Below, one piece after another: positions 1-7,380 of a DNA stretch of 9,103 nucleotides. The notes beneath the pieces are model-generated. The model saw nothing but the letters and a program-made list of their open reading frames with translations, did not search any database and was not told where the DNA came from. The stretch spans positions 1-9,103 of the forward strand of contig DAIDLK010000029.1 in NCBI GenBank assembly GCA_027449525.1, given 5' to 3'. Source of the DNA: Legionellaceae bacterium. Lineage in GTDB: Bacteria; Pseudomonadota; Gammaproteobacteria; Legionellales; Legionellaceae. The position numbers and the translations under genes are program-made. Every line of letters begins with the position of its first letter. Position 1 is the first letter of the stretch.

Positions 1-1031
1 TGCGAGATCGGTTCATGTTGCATTACAATTTCCCTCCTTATTCAGTGGGAGAAACTGGGCAAATGGGTAGCCCTAAACGCCGCGAGATTGGGCATGGTCG
101 TTTAGCGCGGCGGGGTTTAATGGCCGTGTTACCCAGCCACACTGAATTCCCTTACGTATTGCGGGTGGTATCTGAAATTACTGAATCGAACGGTTCTAGT
201 TCAATGGCGACGGTGTGTGGCGCTAGCCTGGCGTTAATGGATGCAGGTGTACCCTTGAAAGCACCCGTGGCGGGAGTGGCCATGGGTCTGATTAAAGACG
301 GTGATCGATTCGCCGTATTAACGGATATTTTGGGTGATGAAGATCACCTCGGCGACATGGATTTCAAAGTAGCTGGCACCGAGCGAGGCGTAACGGCACT
401 GCAAATGGACATTAAAATTATGGGCATTACGCAAGCCATTATGTCAGAAGCTTTAGAGCAGGCTTTGGTTGGCCGGCAACACATCTTGGGTGTCATGAAT
501 CACGCGCTAGCTGAGCATCGTGTTGAATTATCTGAGCACGCGCCACGTATTGTGACCATGAAAGTACCTGAAGATAAAATTCGCACGGTGATTGGTAAAG
601 GCGGCGCTACGATTAAAGGGTTGATTGAATCCACGGGCGTATCGATAGATATTGACGACTCAGGAATTGTTCAACTATTTTCACCAAACTCAGAGGCATT
701 AGAAGAAGCGCGTCGACAAATTAAATTACTGATTGCCGATGTTGAACCAGGACAAACGTATCACGGCAAAGTGAGTAAAATTGTTGAATTTGGAGCGTTT
801 ATTAACTTACTGCCTGGCAAAGACGGTTTGTTGCATATTTCACAAATCTGTGCTGATCGCAACGATAAAGTCGAAAATGTGTTACGCGAAGGCCAAGAAA
901 TTAGCGTTTTTGTGGCAGGAGTTGATAAGCAAGGTCGTGTTAAACTGGAGTGGAAAGATAAACCAGAGCCAGTGAGCACTATGGTTGCTGAGCCCGTTAT
1001 AACCGACAAAGAGTCAATGGGACCATGCTAG
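1..1031 (+). CDS. pnp: Polynucleotide phosphorylase (PNPase), 3' half; 5' end outside window
   Basis: PNPase is a phosphorolytic 3'-to-5' exoribonuclease and a core RNA-decay enzyme, often part of the degradosome. The reading frame is already open at base 3 (codons for Arg-Asp-Arg-Phe precede the Met at 15), so the true start lies upstream. The visible part aligns with about residue 365 onward of the roughly 700-residue family. Counting from the Met at 15, it has the second RNase PH core with the phosphate-binding serines (SSSM, 61-64) and the catalytic acidic stretch DHLGDMD (110-116). A KH domain follows, with its GKGG loop at 194-197, then an S1 domain at about 247-313 (KIVEFGAFINLLPGKDGLLHIS region). 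A short acidic tail ends in GPC. The last 7 bases overlap serS, suggesting co-translation. Start, upstream partner (usually rpsO) and promoter are not visible. Identification is secure. Confidence 0.97.
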   Translation, partial: RDRFMLHYNFPPYSVGETGQMGSPKRREIGHGRLARRGLMAVLPSHTEFPYVLRVVSEITESNGSSSMATVCGASLALMDAGVPLKAPVAGVAMGLIKDGDRFAVLTDILGDEDHLGDMDFKVAGTERGVTALQMDIKIMGITQAIMSEALEQALVGRQHILGVMNHALAEHRVELSEHAPRIVTMKVPEDKIRTVIGKGGATIKGLIESTGVSIDIDDSGIVQLFSPNSEALEEARRQIKLLIADVEPGQTYHGKVSKIVEFGAFINLLPGKDGLLHISQICADRNDKVENVLREGQEISVFVAGVDKQGRVKLEWKDKPEPVSTMVAEPVITDKESMGPC

Positions 1032-2317
1032 ACATTAAGTATATTATTGAACATGAAGACCTGGTGCGTGATAGCATCCGGCGGCGCGGCGTGCGGGCCG
1101 ATTTAGATGCTTTATTAGTCCTTTACGCCGAGCGAAAAAGTGCGTTACTAGCCCTTGAAGCGCAACGTGCGGAGGCTAATCGGGTGGCTAAATTGATTCC
1201 CCAGTTACCTGCTGAAGAAAAATTAGCTAGTATTGCGCTGGGGCGTCACTTAAATCAGCAAATTACGCTGTCAGAAGAGAACATGCGCGTCTTGGACGAG
1301 CGTTATCAAGACGCGTTGCTGACAATTCCCAATATGCTGGCGGAGGATACACCAGCGGGTGTTAGTGATGAGAACAATGCATTTTTGCGCGCCTGGGGTA
1401 CCCCTCGTGCGTTTGATTTCACGCCATTGGATCACGTTGAGCTTGGTAAGCGGCTTGATTTGATTGATTTTGATAGTGGCACTAAAGTGACGGCACCTAA
1501 ATTTTATTTTCTTAAAAATCAAGCGGTGTTTTTGGAGTTGGCATTAAAGCTATTTGCGTTCAATGTGGCCGCAAACCATGGCTTCACACCGCTTGTTACC
1601 CCCGATTTAAGTAAAAGATCAGTCTTGCTGGGTGCTGGATTTACTCCACGCGGTGAAGAGTCGAATAGTTATCATATTGAGGACATGGATTTAAGCTTGA
1701 TTGCTACCGCTGAAATTCCAGTGGGTGGGATGCACGCGGACGAATTATTAGACGTGTCACGTTTGCCGTTGAAGTACGTAGCAGAAAGCCATTGCTTTAG
1801 GCGTGAAGCTGGCGCGTCTGGGCGCGAAAGTAAAGGCCTGTACCGTGTCCATCAGTTTTCTAAAATCGAATTATTTCAAATCACCACCCCTGAGCAAGCC
1901 GATAGTGCTCTTGAAGAAATTTTAGCGATTGAGGAGTCACTCTACCAGCAGCTCGATTTGCCTTACCGCGTTGTGCGTATTTGTGCGGGTGATTTAGGTG
2001 CGGTAGCGTATAAAAAATACGATCTAGAAGCATGGATGCCTGGTCGTGATGCAAACGAAAAATACGGTGAAATTACCTCCGCGTCCAATTGCACAGATTT
2101 TCAGGCACGTAGGTTAAATATTCGTTACCGGGATGCTGAACAAAAAAAGCATTATGCTTATACGTTAAATGGCACGGCTATTGCGTTGAGCCGTACCTTA
2201 ATGGCGATATTAGAGAATTATCAACAGTCAGATGGCTCGGTGATAATTCCCGAAGTATTGCGCCCTTACCTCGGTCAAGATAGGATTACGCCGCCGTCAG
2301 CTACTAAATCAGCATAG
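1025..2317 (+). CDS. serS: Seryl-tRNA synthetase (class II)
   Basis: It charges tRNA-Ser (and tRNA-Sec where present) with serine in the cytoplasm. The 430 residues match the usual bacterial length. Residues 1-110 form the expected N-terminal arm that clasps the tRNA long variable arm (two charged helices, about 30-100). The class II core follows: TAE serine-binding motif at 228-230, motif 2 at 258-280 (FRREAG, then GLYRVHQFSK), the segment EITSASNCTDFQARR at 349-363, and motif 3 at 382-400 (NGTAIALSR...AILENYQ). Several signatures differ from the Escherichia coli type: FRREAGASGRESKGL instead of FRSEAGSYGRDTRGL, and NGTAIA instead of NGSGLA. It therefore seems to belong to a different bacterial SerRS subtype. 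The ATG lies inside the end of pnp (7-bp overlap) with only a weak GGGA nearby, so translational coupling is likely. Its 3' end overlaps the convergent ABC-F gene. Function is clear; the subtype is my reading. Confidence 0.96.
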   Translation: MLDIKYIIEHEDLVRDSIRRRGVRADLDALLVLYAERKSALLALEAQRAEANRVAKLIPQLPAEEKLASIALGRHLNQQITLSEENMRVLDERYQDALLTIPNMLAEDTPAGVSDENNAFLRAWGTPRAFDFTPLDHVELGKRLDLIDFDSGTKVTAPKFYFLKNQAVFLELALKLFAFNVAANHGFTPLVTPDLSKRSVLLGAGFTPRGEESNSYHIEDMDLSLIATAEIPVGGMHADELLDVSRLPLKYVAESHCFRREAGASGRESKGLYRVHQFSKIELFQITTPEQADSALEEILAIEESLYQQLDLPYRVVRICAGDLGAVAYKKYDLEAWMPGRDANEKYGEITSASNCTDFQARRLNIRYRDAEQKKHYAYTLNGTAIALSRTLMAILENYQQSDGSVIIPEVLRPYLGQDRITPPSATKSA

Positions 2318-3876
2318 CTGCCGTTGAAGCTTTTAATGCCGTAAGCGTCGGAAAAATATAAAATGCGTGTAGCAATTTTAGCGATAAAATGCCGATTATG
2401 GCTGACACAAATGAGCGTGCCAGTGTAACGAGCCAATGCATCGGCCAGAGCATCGATGGTTTCGATGTCCATGTGGTTGGTTGGCTCATCAAGAATGAGT
2501 ACATTTGGGTTATCTAAAATCACTTTCGCTAATAGTAAGCGTGCTGCTTCACCACCACTCAGTGCGAGAATATTTTTATGAACTTGTTCCTTGCTGAACA
2601 GCATTTGGCCCAATATTTTGCGAATTTCTTGTTCTGTTTGCCCGCTTACAGCGCCATTTAGCCATTCCCAAACCGTGATGGAACGGTTTAATAAGTCGTG
2701 GTGATCTTGCGAGAAGTAACTGATGGCAACTTCATTGCCCCAGGTGATTTCTCCCGTGTCAGCAGGAATTAATTGTTGTAAGACCTTTAATAAAGTGGAT
2801 TTACCGCGTCCATTGGCACCCATAATGGCAATTTTATTTCCACGCTGAACTTCAAAATTGACGTGATGAAATAAATTTTTTCCTGGATACTGTTTTGCAA
2901 GATTGTGCACTTTACATACCAACTTTGCGGATGGGCGTTTGGGCGTAAAGTGAAACGTAGGCGCAATGCGCGAGGAATTGAGTGCGTCGGGGAGTTCAAT
3001 TTTTTCAATCATTTTCATGCGTGAACGTGCTAGCGTGGCTTTTGATGCACTCGCACCAAAGCGATCAATAAATTTTTGTAGATGGGCAATTTTTTCTTCA
3101 GCACTTTTACGCTCCACAATTTTTTGTTCTTGCACGACCTGTTTTTCAGTCAGAAAACGTGCGTAAGGAGCCGAGTATTTTCGAATGTCACCGAAATCAA
3201 TATCAAAAATTTCATCCGATATATTGTCAATAAAATCAATATCATGTGAAATAAAAATTACAAGCCCTTTGTAATTATTGTTTAAGAAATGCTCAAGCCA
3301 TTGAATAGAGACGATGTCAAGATGATTGGTAGGTTCATCAAGTAATAAAATCGTCGGGCGCTGGAATAATACTTGCGCTAGCAGAACACGTAGTTTATAC
3401 CCACCTGATAAGGCACTCAGTGGTTGCTGGTGATAGTTTGGCGCGATGCCTAAGCCAATTAAAATGCGCTCAATTTCAGTTGCGGCATGGTAGCCGTCTT
3501 GATGGTAAATTAATTCGTCCAATTCAGCGAGACGAAATCCTTCCGTATCCGTCCAGGTGTCAGACGCCAGCAGCGCCTCTTTTTCTTGCATCGCGGTCCA
3601 CAAGGCGTTCTTGCCTTGTAATACAATATCGGCGATGGGGGTATTTTCGTAACGAAACTGATCTTGTTTCAACCAGCCAATGGACGCATCTTTCGGAATA
3701 ATTACCTCGCCAAAGGTTGCTTCTTCTTCACCAGTAATCAGTTTGAAAAACGTGGATTTACCGCAACCATTGGCGCCAACTAACGCGTAAATTTTGCCGG
3801 CATTGAGCGTAAAATTAACGTCGCAAAACAATAGTTTTTGGCCATAGGTCATGCCCAATTGATTTAATGTGATCAC
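2275..3876 (-). CDS. ybiT: ABC-F family ATPase, YbiT type
   Basis: ABC-F proteins are soluble twin-ATPase proteins that act on the ribosome E site during translation; they are not transporters. The 533 residues hold two nucleotide-binding domains. The first has Walker A at 34-42 (GANGCGKST), signature LSGG at 156-159, Walker B LLLDEP at 177-182 and switch His211. The second has Walker A at 353-361, LSGG at 439-442, Walker B LILDEP at 460-465 and His493. Between them is the charged linker expected to touch P-site tRNA (about 235-315, with KFIDRFGASASKA). There are no membrane segments. Length, the IGWLKQDQF-type segment and the linker fit YbiT rather than EttA, Uup or YheS. The start is GTG at 3876, chosen because it precedes the first beta-strand as in relatives; the next ATG would cut it away. 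No strong ribosome-binding site is seen. It lies 41 bp after the DUF212 gene on the same strand, so it may be read from the ubiA-like transcript. The exact subfamily is less certain than the family. Confidence 0.93.
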   Translation of the reverse strand: MITLNQLGMTYGQKLLFCDVNFTLNAGKIYALVGANGCGKSTFFKLITGEEEATFGEVIIPKDASIGWLKQDQFRYENTPIADIVLQGKNALWTAMQEKEALLASDTWTDTEGFRLAELDELIYHQDGYHAATEIERILIGLGIAPNYHQQPLSALSGGYKLRVLLAQVLFQRPTILLLDEPTNHLDIVSIQWLEHFLNNNYKGLVIFISHDIDFIDNISDEIFDIDFGDIRKYSAPYARFLTEKQVVQEQKIVERKSAEEKIAHLQKFIDRFGASASKATLARSRMKMIEKIELPDALNSSRIAPTFHFTPKRPSAKLVCKVHNLAKQYPGKNLFHHVNFEVQRGNKIAIMGANGRGKSTLLKVLQQLIPADTGEITWGNEVAISYFSQDHHDLLNRSITVWEWLNGAVSGQTEQEIRKILGQMLFSKEQVHKNILALSGGEAARLLLAKVILDNPNVLILDEPTNHMDIETIDALADALARYTGTLICVSHNRHFIAKIATRILYFSDAYGIKSFNGSYADLVADGGVILS

Positions 3877-3917
3877 AGATTAATCTATCAAGTTAAATTT
3901 TGCTGATGGTAGCGTGT

Positions 3918-4349
3918 CTAAGCGCGATAAAGCAAGCTTAAATGCATACCGTAACCGACCGCAATCCCAACTAAAATGCCGGTTAGAATCTCAAGGGGAG
4001 TATGACCGATACGTTCCCGTAATCTGGGCAAGTGTTTCGATGCGGATGGGTCTAAGTAACAATTAATTCGAGTGGCATGTTCTCCAATTTGGCGTCGTAG
4101 GCTATGCGCATCAAGGATAACAATCATACTCACGGTTAGCGAGACGCCAAACGCAGGTTCGTTAATGCCCTGATTCAATGCAATGAGTGCTGTCATGCTG
4201 GACATAATAGCGCTGTGGTTGCTAGGCAAACCACCGTAGCCAATTAGTTGAAACGCGAGTCGACGCTGACGAATACTGTTAATAATGAATTTAGAGCTGC
4301 CAGCAACTAGCCAGGCCAACAAGGGCGTTAAAAGATAACTGGTATCCAT
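3918..4349 (-). CDS. DUF212/YuiD-type PAP2-related membrane protein; candidate lipid-linked phosphoribose phosphatase
   Basis: This is a 143-residue inner-membrane protein. Seen directly: a Lys-x6-Arg pair (K20, R27), a PSNHSA stretch at 42-47, DAHSLRR at 80-86, and RERIGHTPLE at 111-120 giving His116-x3-Glu120. These recall the KX6RP, PSGH and SRX5HX3D motifs of PAP2 phosphatases and match the DUF212 family ('acid phosphatase/vanadium haloperoxidase related'). Hydrophobic segments lie at about 4-20, 45-60, 66-82 and 120-138. The start is ATG at 4349, because it forms a TGATG overlap with the stop of the prenyltransferase gene; an in-frame upstream Met at 4397 would lie deep inside that gene. 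In mycobacteria a PAP2-like gene (Rv3807c) adjoins the DPPR synthase gene and is proposed to remove the 5-phosphate. By position and motif this protein is a candidate for that step. That role is inference: DUF212 proteins have no settled function that I know of. Confidence 0.87.
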   Translation of the reverse strand: MDTSYLLTPLLAWLVAGSSKFIINSIRQRRLAFQLIGYGGLPSNHSAIMSSMTALIALNQGINEPAFGVSLTVSMIVILDAHSLRRQIGEHATRINCYLDPSASKHLPRLRERIGHTPLEILTGILVGIAVGYGMHLSLLYRA

Positions 4350-5257
4350 CAGTATGGGCTCGCGTTGTTTAATAACAATCCGCAGGCAATAACCCACAGC
4401 AGGACGGTGACGCTTAATAGGCGATCGTTTAAGAGTGAGTCGGTTGGTGATTCGCCTTCAACCTTGATTTGTACCAAGTACGCGTAACGAAACAAACCAA
4501 ACAATACGATTGGAACGGTGATTATTAATTGCGGTTTGGCGGACATCACAAACATGCTATAAAAAACTAAGGCGCCGGTCGCTGACATTTGTGCATAATA
4601 ATCCAACAGCGGCAGTGAGTAGCGTGTTAATACCGGCCTGCTTTTGTTGCCGTGTTGCTGATATTCTTGCCGACGTTTTGTGGCGGCCAAGTAGAGCGCG
4701 AGACTAAGGGTAGTAATAAACATCCAATTTGACACTGGCAGGGTTAAGGCAATTGCGCCACAATAAACGCGAAGTACAAAGCCGAGTGCGATACAAAATA
4801 AATCAATCACCGGTTGCTGCTTTAACCATAACGTATAGGCTAAATTCAGCAATAAATAGAGTCCAATGATGCACAATACATTTGGCATCACCAAGCCGGC
4901 ACCCAATAATGTAATTAGGATGATGAGCCCTAAAGCCCAGGCCGCTTTGGGTTGCACTTGTCCGCTGGCCAATGGACGTGTTTTTGCTTTTTCGGGGTGA
5001 AGACGGTCTTGCTCCAAGTCGTGTAGGTCGTTGAATAAATAGACGGCTGAGGCGGCAAGGCAAAATAAGAGCACGGCATAGGTGGCCTGCAGTAGCGCTC
5101 GCGGGTCAAGATAAGCGTTCGAAAAAAGCAGTGGGGCGGCTACAAAACCATTTTTAACCCATTGCTTCGGGCGCAATAAGCGCACTAATGGCCCGATCAA
5201 GTGAGGTGTGTTACGCATTAATCTAAAATTCCTGTGCAGTTGTGACTGAAAAGCCAT
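4349..5257 (-). CDS. UbiA-family prenyltransferase, decaprenyl-phosphate phosphoribosyltransferase (DPPR synthase) type
   Basis: Predicted to join 5-phosphoribosyl diphosphate (PRPP) to a polyprenyl phosphate at the membrane, the first committed step to lipid-linked D-arabinose. It has 302 residues, like mycobacterial Rv3806c. Family marks are RPKQWVKN at 29-36, the first Asp-rich motif NDLHDLEQDRLHP at 76-88 (N76, D77, D80, D84), TRPLASG at 93-99, and the second region Y141...K146...D152...R163 ending in CGA. KRRQEY at 194-199 and ESPTDSLLNDRLL at 269-281 follow. About eight to nine hydrophobic segments fit the UbiA fold. ATG at 5257 gives the longest form; ATG at 5218 (289 residues) keeps every motif and has an AGGA 11 bp upstream, so the true start may be either. 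The stop overlaps the DUF212 start. The dprE1-like and dprE2-like genes across the divergent gap support the DPPR role over menaquinone, haem or ubiquinone prenyltransfer. Confidence 0.92.
   Translation of the reverse strand: MAFQSQLHRNFRLMRNTPHLIGPLVRLLRPKQWVKNGFVAAPLLFSNAYLDPRALLQATYAVLLFCLAASAVYLFNDLHDLEQDRLHPEKAKTRPLASGQVQPKAAWALGLIILITLLGAGLVMPNVLCIIGLYLLLNLAYTLWLKQQPVIDLFCIALGFVLRVYCGAIALTLPVSNWMFITTLSLALYLAATKRRQEYQQHGNKSRPVLTRYSLPLLDYYAQMSATGALVFYSMFVMSAKPQLIITVPIVLFGLFRYAYLVQIKVEGESPTDSLLNDRLLSVTVLLWVIACGLLLNNASPY
5230..5233 (-). promoter_or_regulatory. Possible ribosome-binding site for an alternative ubiA-like start at 5218
   Basis: Read on the minus strand this is AGGA, 11 bases before an in-frame ATG at 5218. 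The longer start at 5257 has no comparable site (only GAGA). If transcription starts just inside the longer form, this shorter 289-residue form would be the product. A weak minus-strand pair (TTGGGT, 16 bp, TATAGC ending next to the ATG at 5257) could be its promoter, but I put little weight on it. Confidence 0.35.
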
Positions 5258-5265
5258 GCTATAAT
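5257..5265 (+). promoter_or_regulatory. Extended -10 promoter for the dprE1-like operon
   Basis: The bases read TGCTATAAT: a perfect TATAAT (5260-5265) preceded by the TGn extension of extended -10 promoters. No good -35 is seen at 16-18 bp; TTGTGA at 5240 is at most a partial match with a 14-bp spacer. The extended element could compensate. Transcription would begin near 5272, leaving a leader of about 38 bases before the TTG start of dprE1. The element overlaps the longer start codon of the divergent prenyltransferase gene (ATG read leftward from 5257). Confidence 0.6.
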
Positions 5266-5296
5266 TCTCGCACCAAATTACCCAAAACCCAATAAA

Positions 5297-5302
5297 AAGG
5301 AG
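5297..5302 (+). promoter_or_regulatory. Shine-Dalgarno site deciding the TTG start of dprE1
   Basis: AAGGAG lies 7 bases before the TTG at 5310. This is strong and well spaced, and supports the non-ATG start immediately before the conserved SSWGR beginning of the protein. Confidence 0.8.
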
Positions 5303-5309
5303 CGTTTAA

Positions 5310-6608
5310 TTGCAGCGGGTATCCTCTTGGGGGCGTTTAACTCATGCACCGCACCGGATGGTGATGTTAGCCAATCGTCATCAATTGCCGGAGGACTTGC
5401 GACTAGATGGCCCTGGTTTAGCGTATGGTATGGGTCGCAGTTACGGTGATGTGTGTTTGAACGCGCATGGCACCTTGTGGGGGACGCGCTCGCTTGATCG
5501 TTTTATTGCCTTTGATGCAGGCACTGGACGTCTACGGTGCGAAGCCGGCGTGCTAATTGAAACCATTCAGCGTACCTTCGGTCCGCACGGTTGGCTATTA
5601 GCGGTGACGCCGGGCACCCAATTCGTTACCGTGGGGGGCGCCATCGCCAATGATGTGCATGGTAAAAATCATCACCGTCAAGGTTCATTTGGTCAGCACG
5701 TGCTTGCAATTACTTTGTTACGCACGAATGGTGAGTGCATTGAATGCGGGCCTAATGAGCGTCCCGAATGGTTTGCCGCGACCATTGGCGGATTAGGTCT
5801 TACGGGTGTGATTGTTACCGTTGAATTACAACTAATGCGCGTACCAAGTGTGTGGCTCGAAACGCAGACTACACCATTTAACGATTTGGTTGGTTTTTTT
5901 CATTTAACCGAACAGCATTCAAGCCATTATGAATACACTGTAGCCTGGGTAGACTGTTTAGCCAAGCGGCAAGTCCGCGGCCTCTTAATGTCTGCCCAGC
6001 ACGTAGAGCATGGCGAATGGATGTCCGCCAAACGACGCCAGCTGTCGGTGCCTTTCACCCCACCGTTGTCCCTCATCAATCGGGTTTCGTTGCAATTGTT
6101 TAACACAGCCTATTATCACTTGAATGCACGCCGTGTCGCACAACGCCGTGTTCATTACGAACCGTTTTTTTACCCTTTGGATAGCGTTTTCGGTTGGAAT
6201 CGGTTGTACGGTCGTCGCGGATTTTTTCAATACCAAAGTGTCGTGCCGTCTTCTGTTGGTTTCGATGCGACGCAAGCCATGTTAGTGGAGATTGCTCGCG
6301 CAGGCGCTGGTTCTTTTTTAACGGTACTCAAAACATTTACTGAGTGTCGATCGCCAGGGTTACTCAGTTTTCCGCGACCTGGCGTTACCTTGGCGTTGGA
6401 TTTTCCGAATCAAGGGGCGCGTACCTTGGCGCTATTTAAGCGCCTTGATGCGATTGTTTCAGCCGCTGGTGGGCGTTTGTATTGTGCTAAAAATGCGGTG
6501 ATGTCGCCGGAATTATTTGCCGCAGGCTACCCACGCCTAGCCGAATTTTTATTGTATCGCGATCCGGGCATCAGCTCCGATTTATCGCGACGTTTAATGG
6601 GGAGTTAA
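5310..6608 (+). CDS. dprE1: DprE1-like FAD-dependent decaprenylphosphoryl-beta-D-ribose 2-oxidase
   Basis: Predicted to oxidise C2 of polyprenylphosphoryl-ribose to the 2-keto form, the first half of epimerisation to arabinose. Its 432 residues follow the VAO/PCMH flavoprotein plan. The FAD-binding loop MGRSYGD is at 41-47. The PGTQFVTVGGAIANDVHGKN segment at 101-120 continues into HHRQGSFG and matches mycobacterial DprE1 almost position by position. ATIGGLGLTG is at 157-166 and SYGD/HGKNHH spacing is normal. The substrate-binding half contains FFYPLDSVFGWNRLYG (286-301) and GGRLYCAK (387-394), where Y391 and K394 match mycobacterial Y415 and K418. The Cys that reacts with benzothiazinones (Cys387 in M. 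tuberculosis, PGWNICVDFP) is Ala362 here (PGVTLALDFP). There is no signal peptide. The TTG start is supported by AAGGAG. The dprE2-like gene begins 3 bp after its stop, so they form one operon. L-gulonolactone-type oxidases are more distant alternatives. Confidence 0.95.
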   Translation: MQRVSSWGRLTHAPHRMVMLANRHQLPEDLRLDGPGLAYGMGRSYGDVCLNAHGTLWGTRSLDRFIAFDAGTGRLRCEAGVLIETIQRTFGPHGWLLAVTPGTQFVTVGGAIANDVHGKNHHRQGSFGQHVLAITLLRTNGECIECGPNERPEWFAATIGGLGLTGVIVTVELQLMRVPSVWLETQTTPFNDLVGFFHLTEQHSSHYEYTVAWVDCLAKRQVRGLLMSAQHVEHGEWMSAKRRQLSVPFTPPLSLINRVSLQLFNTAYYHLNARRVAQRRVHYEPFFYPLDSVFGWNRLYGRRGFFQYQSVVPSSVGFDATQAMLVEIARAGAGSFLTVLKTFTECRSPGLLSFPRPGVTLALDFPNQGARTLALFKRLDAIVSAAGGRLYCAKNAVMSPELFAAGYPRLAEFLLYRDPGISSDLSRRLMGS

Positions 6609-6611
6609 GCT

Positions 6612-7364
6612 ATGCAAACAAAAACCCATCGTGTGATCGTTGGCGCAACGTCACTAATTGCGGAACATTGTGCCAGGCTATGGATACAATCCGAACCTAT
6701 TTTTCTAACCTTGGTTGGACGCAATATGGCTAAGCTAGAAGCTGTCGCTGCTGATTTAAGGGTAAGAAATCCAGCGGCCGAGGTGGAGGTCGTGGTTGTC
6801 GATTTTTTTGCGCCTATTGCCATTGACGCACTGGTTAAAACGTTAGTTGCGAAAGCTCCAATCCATTCCGTATTGGTGGCTCAGGGGGCGCTGCCGAATC
6901 AACCCCATTGTCAACAACACCTGACGGCTTGCGCGGATGCCTTACAAATCAATGCTGTTTCGCCGGTGTTATTTGTCGAAGCGTTTGTGCGCTACTTTGG
7001 CGAGGTCGGGCATGGGGTGGTGGGTATTATTGGCTCGGTAGCTGGTGACAGAGGCCGTAAGTCCAATTACATTTATGGTGCGGCAAAAGGGCTTATTACG
7101 CGTTACACGCAAGGTTTGCAGCATCGTTTTGCACGAACAGGTGTTAACGTAGTCTTAATTAATCCCGGACCAACCGACACGCCCATGACAACTGAATACA
7201 AGCAACAAGGCATGCGTTTAGCACCAGTGGAACAAGTAGCACGTGATATTGTACGAGGTATGGAGCGTGGCAAGCCGGTTGTCTACACCCCCGGTCATTG
7301 GCGCTGGATAATGCGTCTCGTTTGTTTTATTCCGGCAGTTCTATTTAATCGTTTAGACATTTAA
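6612..7364 (+). CDS. dprE2: DprE2-like short-chain reductase (decaprenylphosphoryl-2-keto-erythropentose reductase)
   Basis: Predicted to reduce the 2-keto intermediate made by DprE1 with NAD(P)H, giving polyprenylphosphoryl-D-arabinose. The 250 residues form a single-domain classical-type SDR. The dinucleotide loop is GATSLIA (11-17), which lacks the usual TGxxxGxG spacing but resembles the GGTSEIG of mycobacterial DprE2. The NAG-like AQG is at 90-92 and Asn114 follows. The catalytic set is S142, Y155 and K159 within SVAGDRGRKSNYIYGAAKG. The C-terminus WRWIMRLVCFIPAVLFNRLDI is hydrophobic and parallels the family's membrane-associated tail, down to a final Leu-x-Ile. GGGGAG lies 7 bp before the ATG. 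It sits between the dprE1-like gene (3-bp gap) and the GT-C-like gene (16-bp gap), so all three are probably co-transcribed. Sequence alone could fit other SDRs, but neighbour and tail make DprE2 by far the best call. Confidence 0.94.
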   Translation: MQTKTHRVIVGATSLIAEHCARLWIQSEPIFLTLVGRNMAKLEAVAADLRVRNPAAEVEVVVVDFFAPIAIDALVKTLVAKAPIHSVLVAQGALPNQPHCQQHLTACADALQINAVSPVLFVEAFVRYFGEVGHGVVGIIGSVAGDRGRKSNYIYGAAKGLITRYTQGLQHRFARTGVNVVLINPGPTDTPMTTEYKQQGMRLAPVEQVARDIVRGMERGKPVVYTPGHWRWIMRLVCFIPAVLFNRLDI

Positions 7365-7366
7365 TT

Positions 7367-7371
7367 AGGAG
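7367..7371 (+). promoter_or_regulatory. Shine-Dalgarno site for the GT-C-like gene
   Basis: AGGAG lies 9 bases before ATG 7381, which opens the frame encoding the credible N-terminus. A GTG at 7377 opens the other frame with 5-bp spacing, and a TTG at 7375 is too close. Spacing and protein quality both favour ATG 7381. Confidence 0.65.
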
Positions 7372-7380
7372 TCATTGTGC

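Noticed and set aside
761..1009. Minus-strand and alternative-frame open frames inside pnp
   Set aside because: They lie within the S1-domain coding region, have no family resemblance and are shadows of pnp.
4350..4397. Upstream Met at 4397 as start of the DUF212 gene (159 residues)
   Set aside because: It would overlap the prenyltransferase gene by 49 bp and add a charged non-family N-terminus; ATG 4349 gives a tight TGATG overlap and the expected opening.
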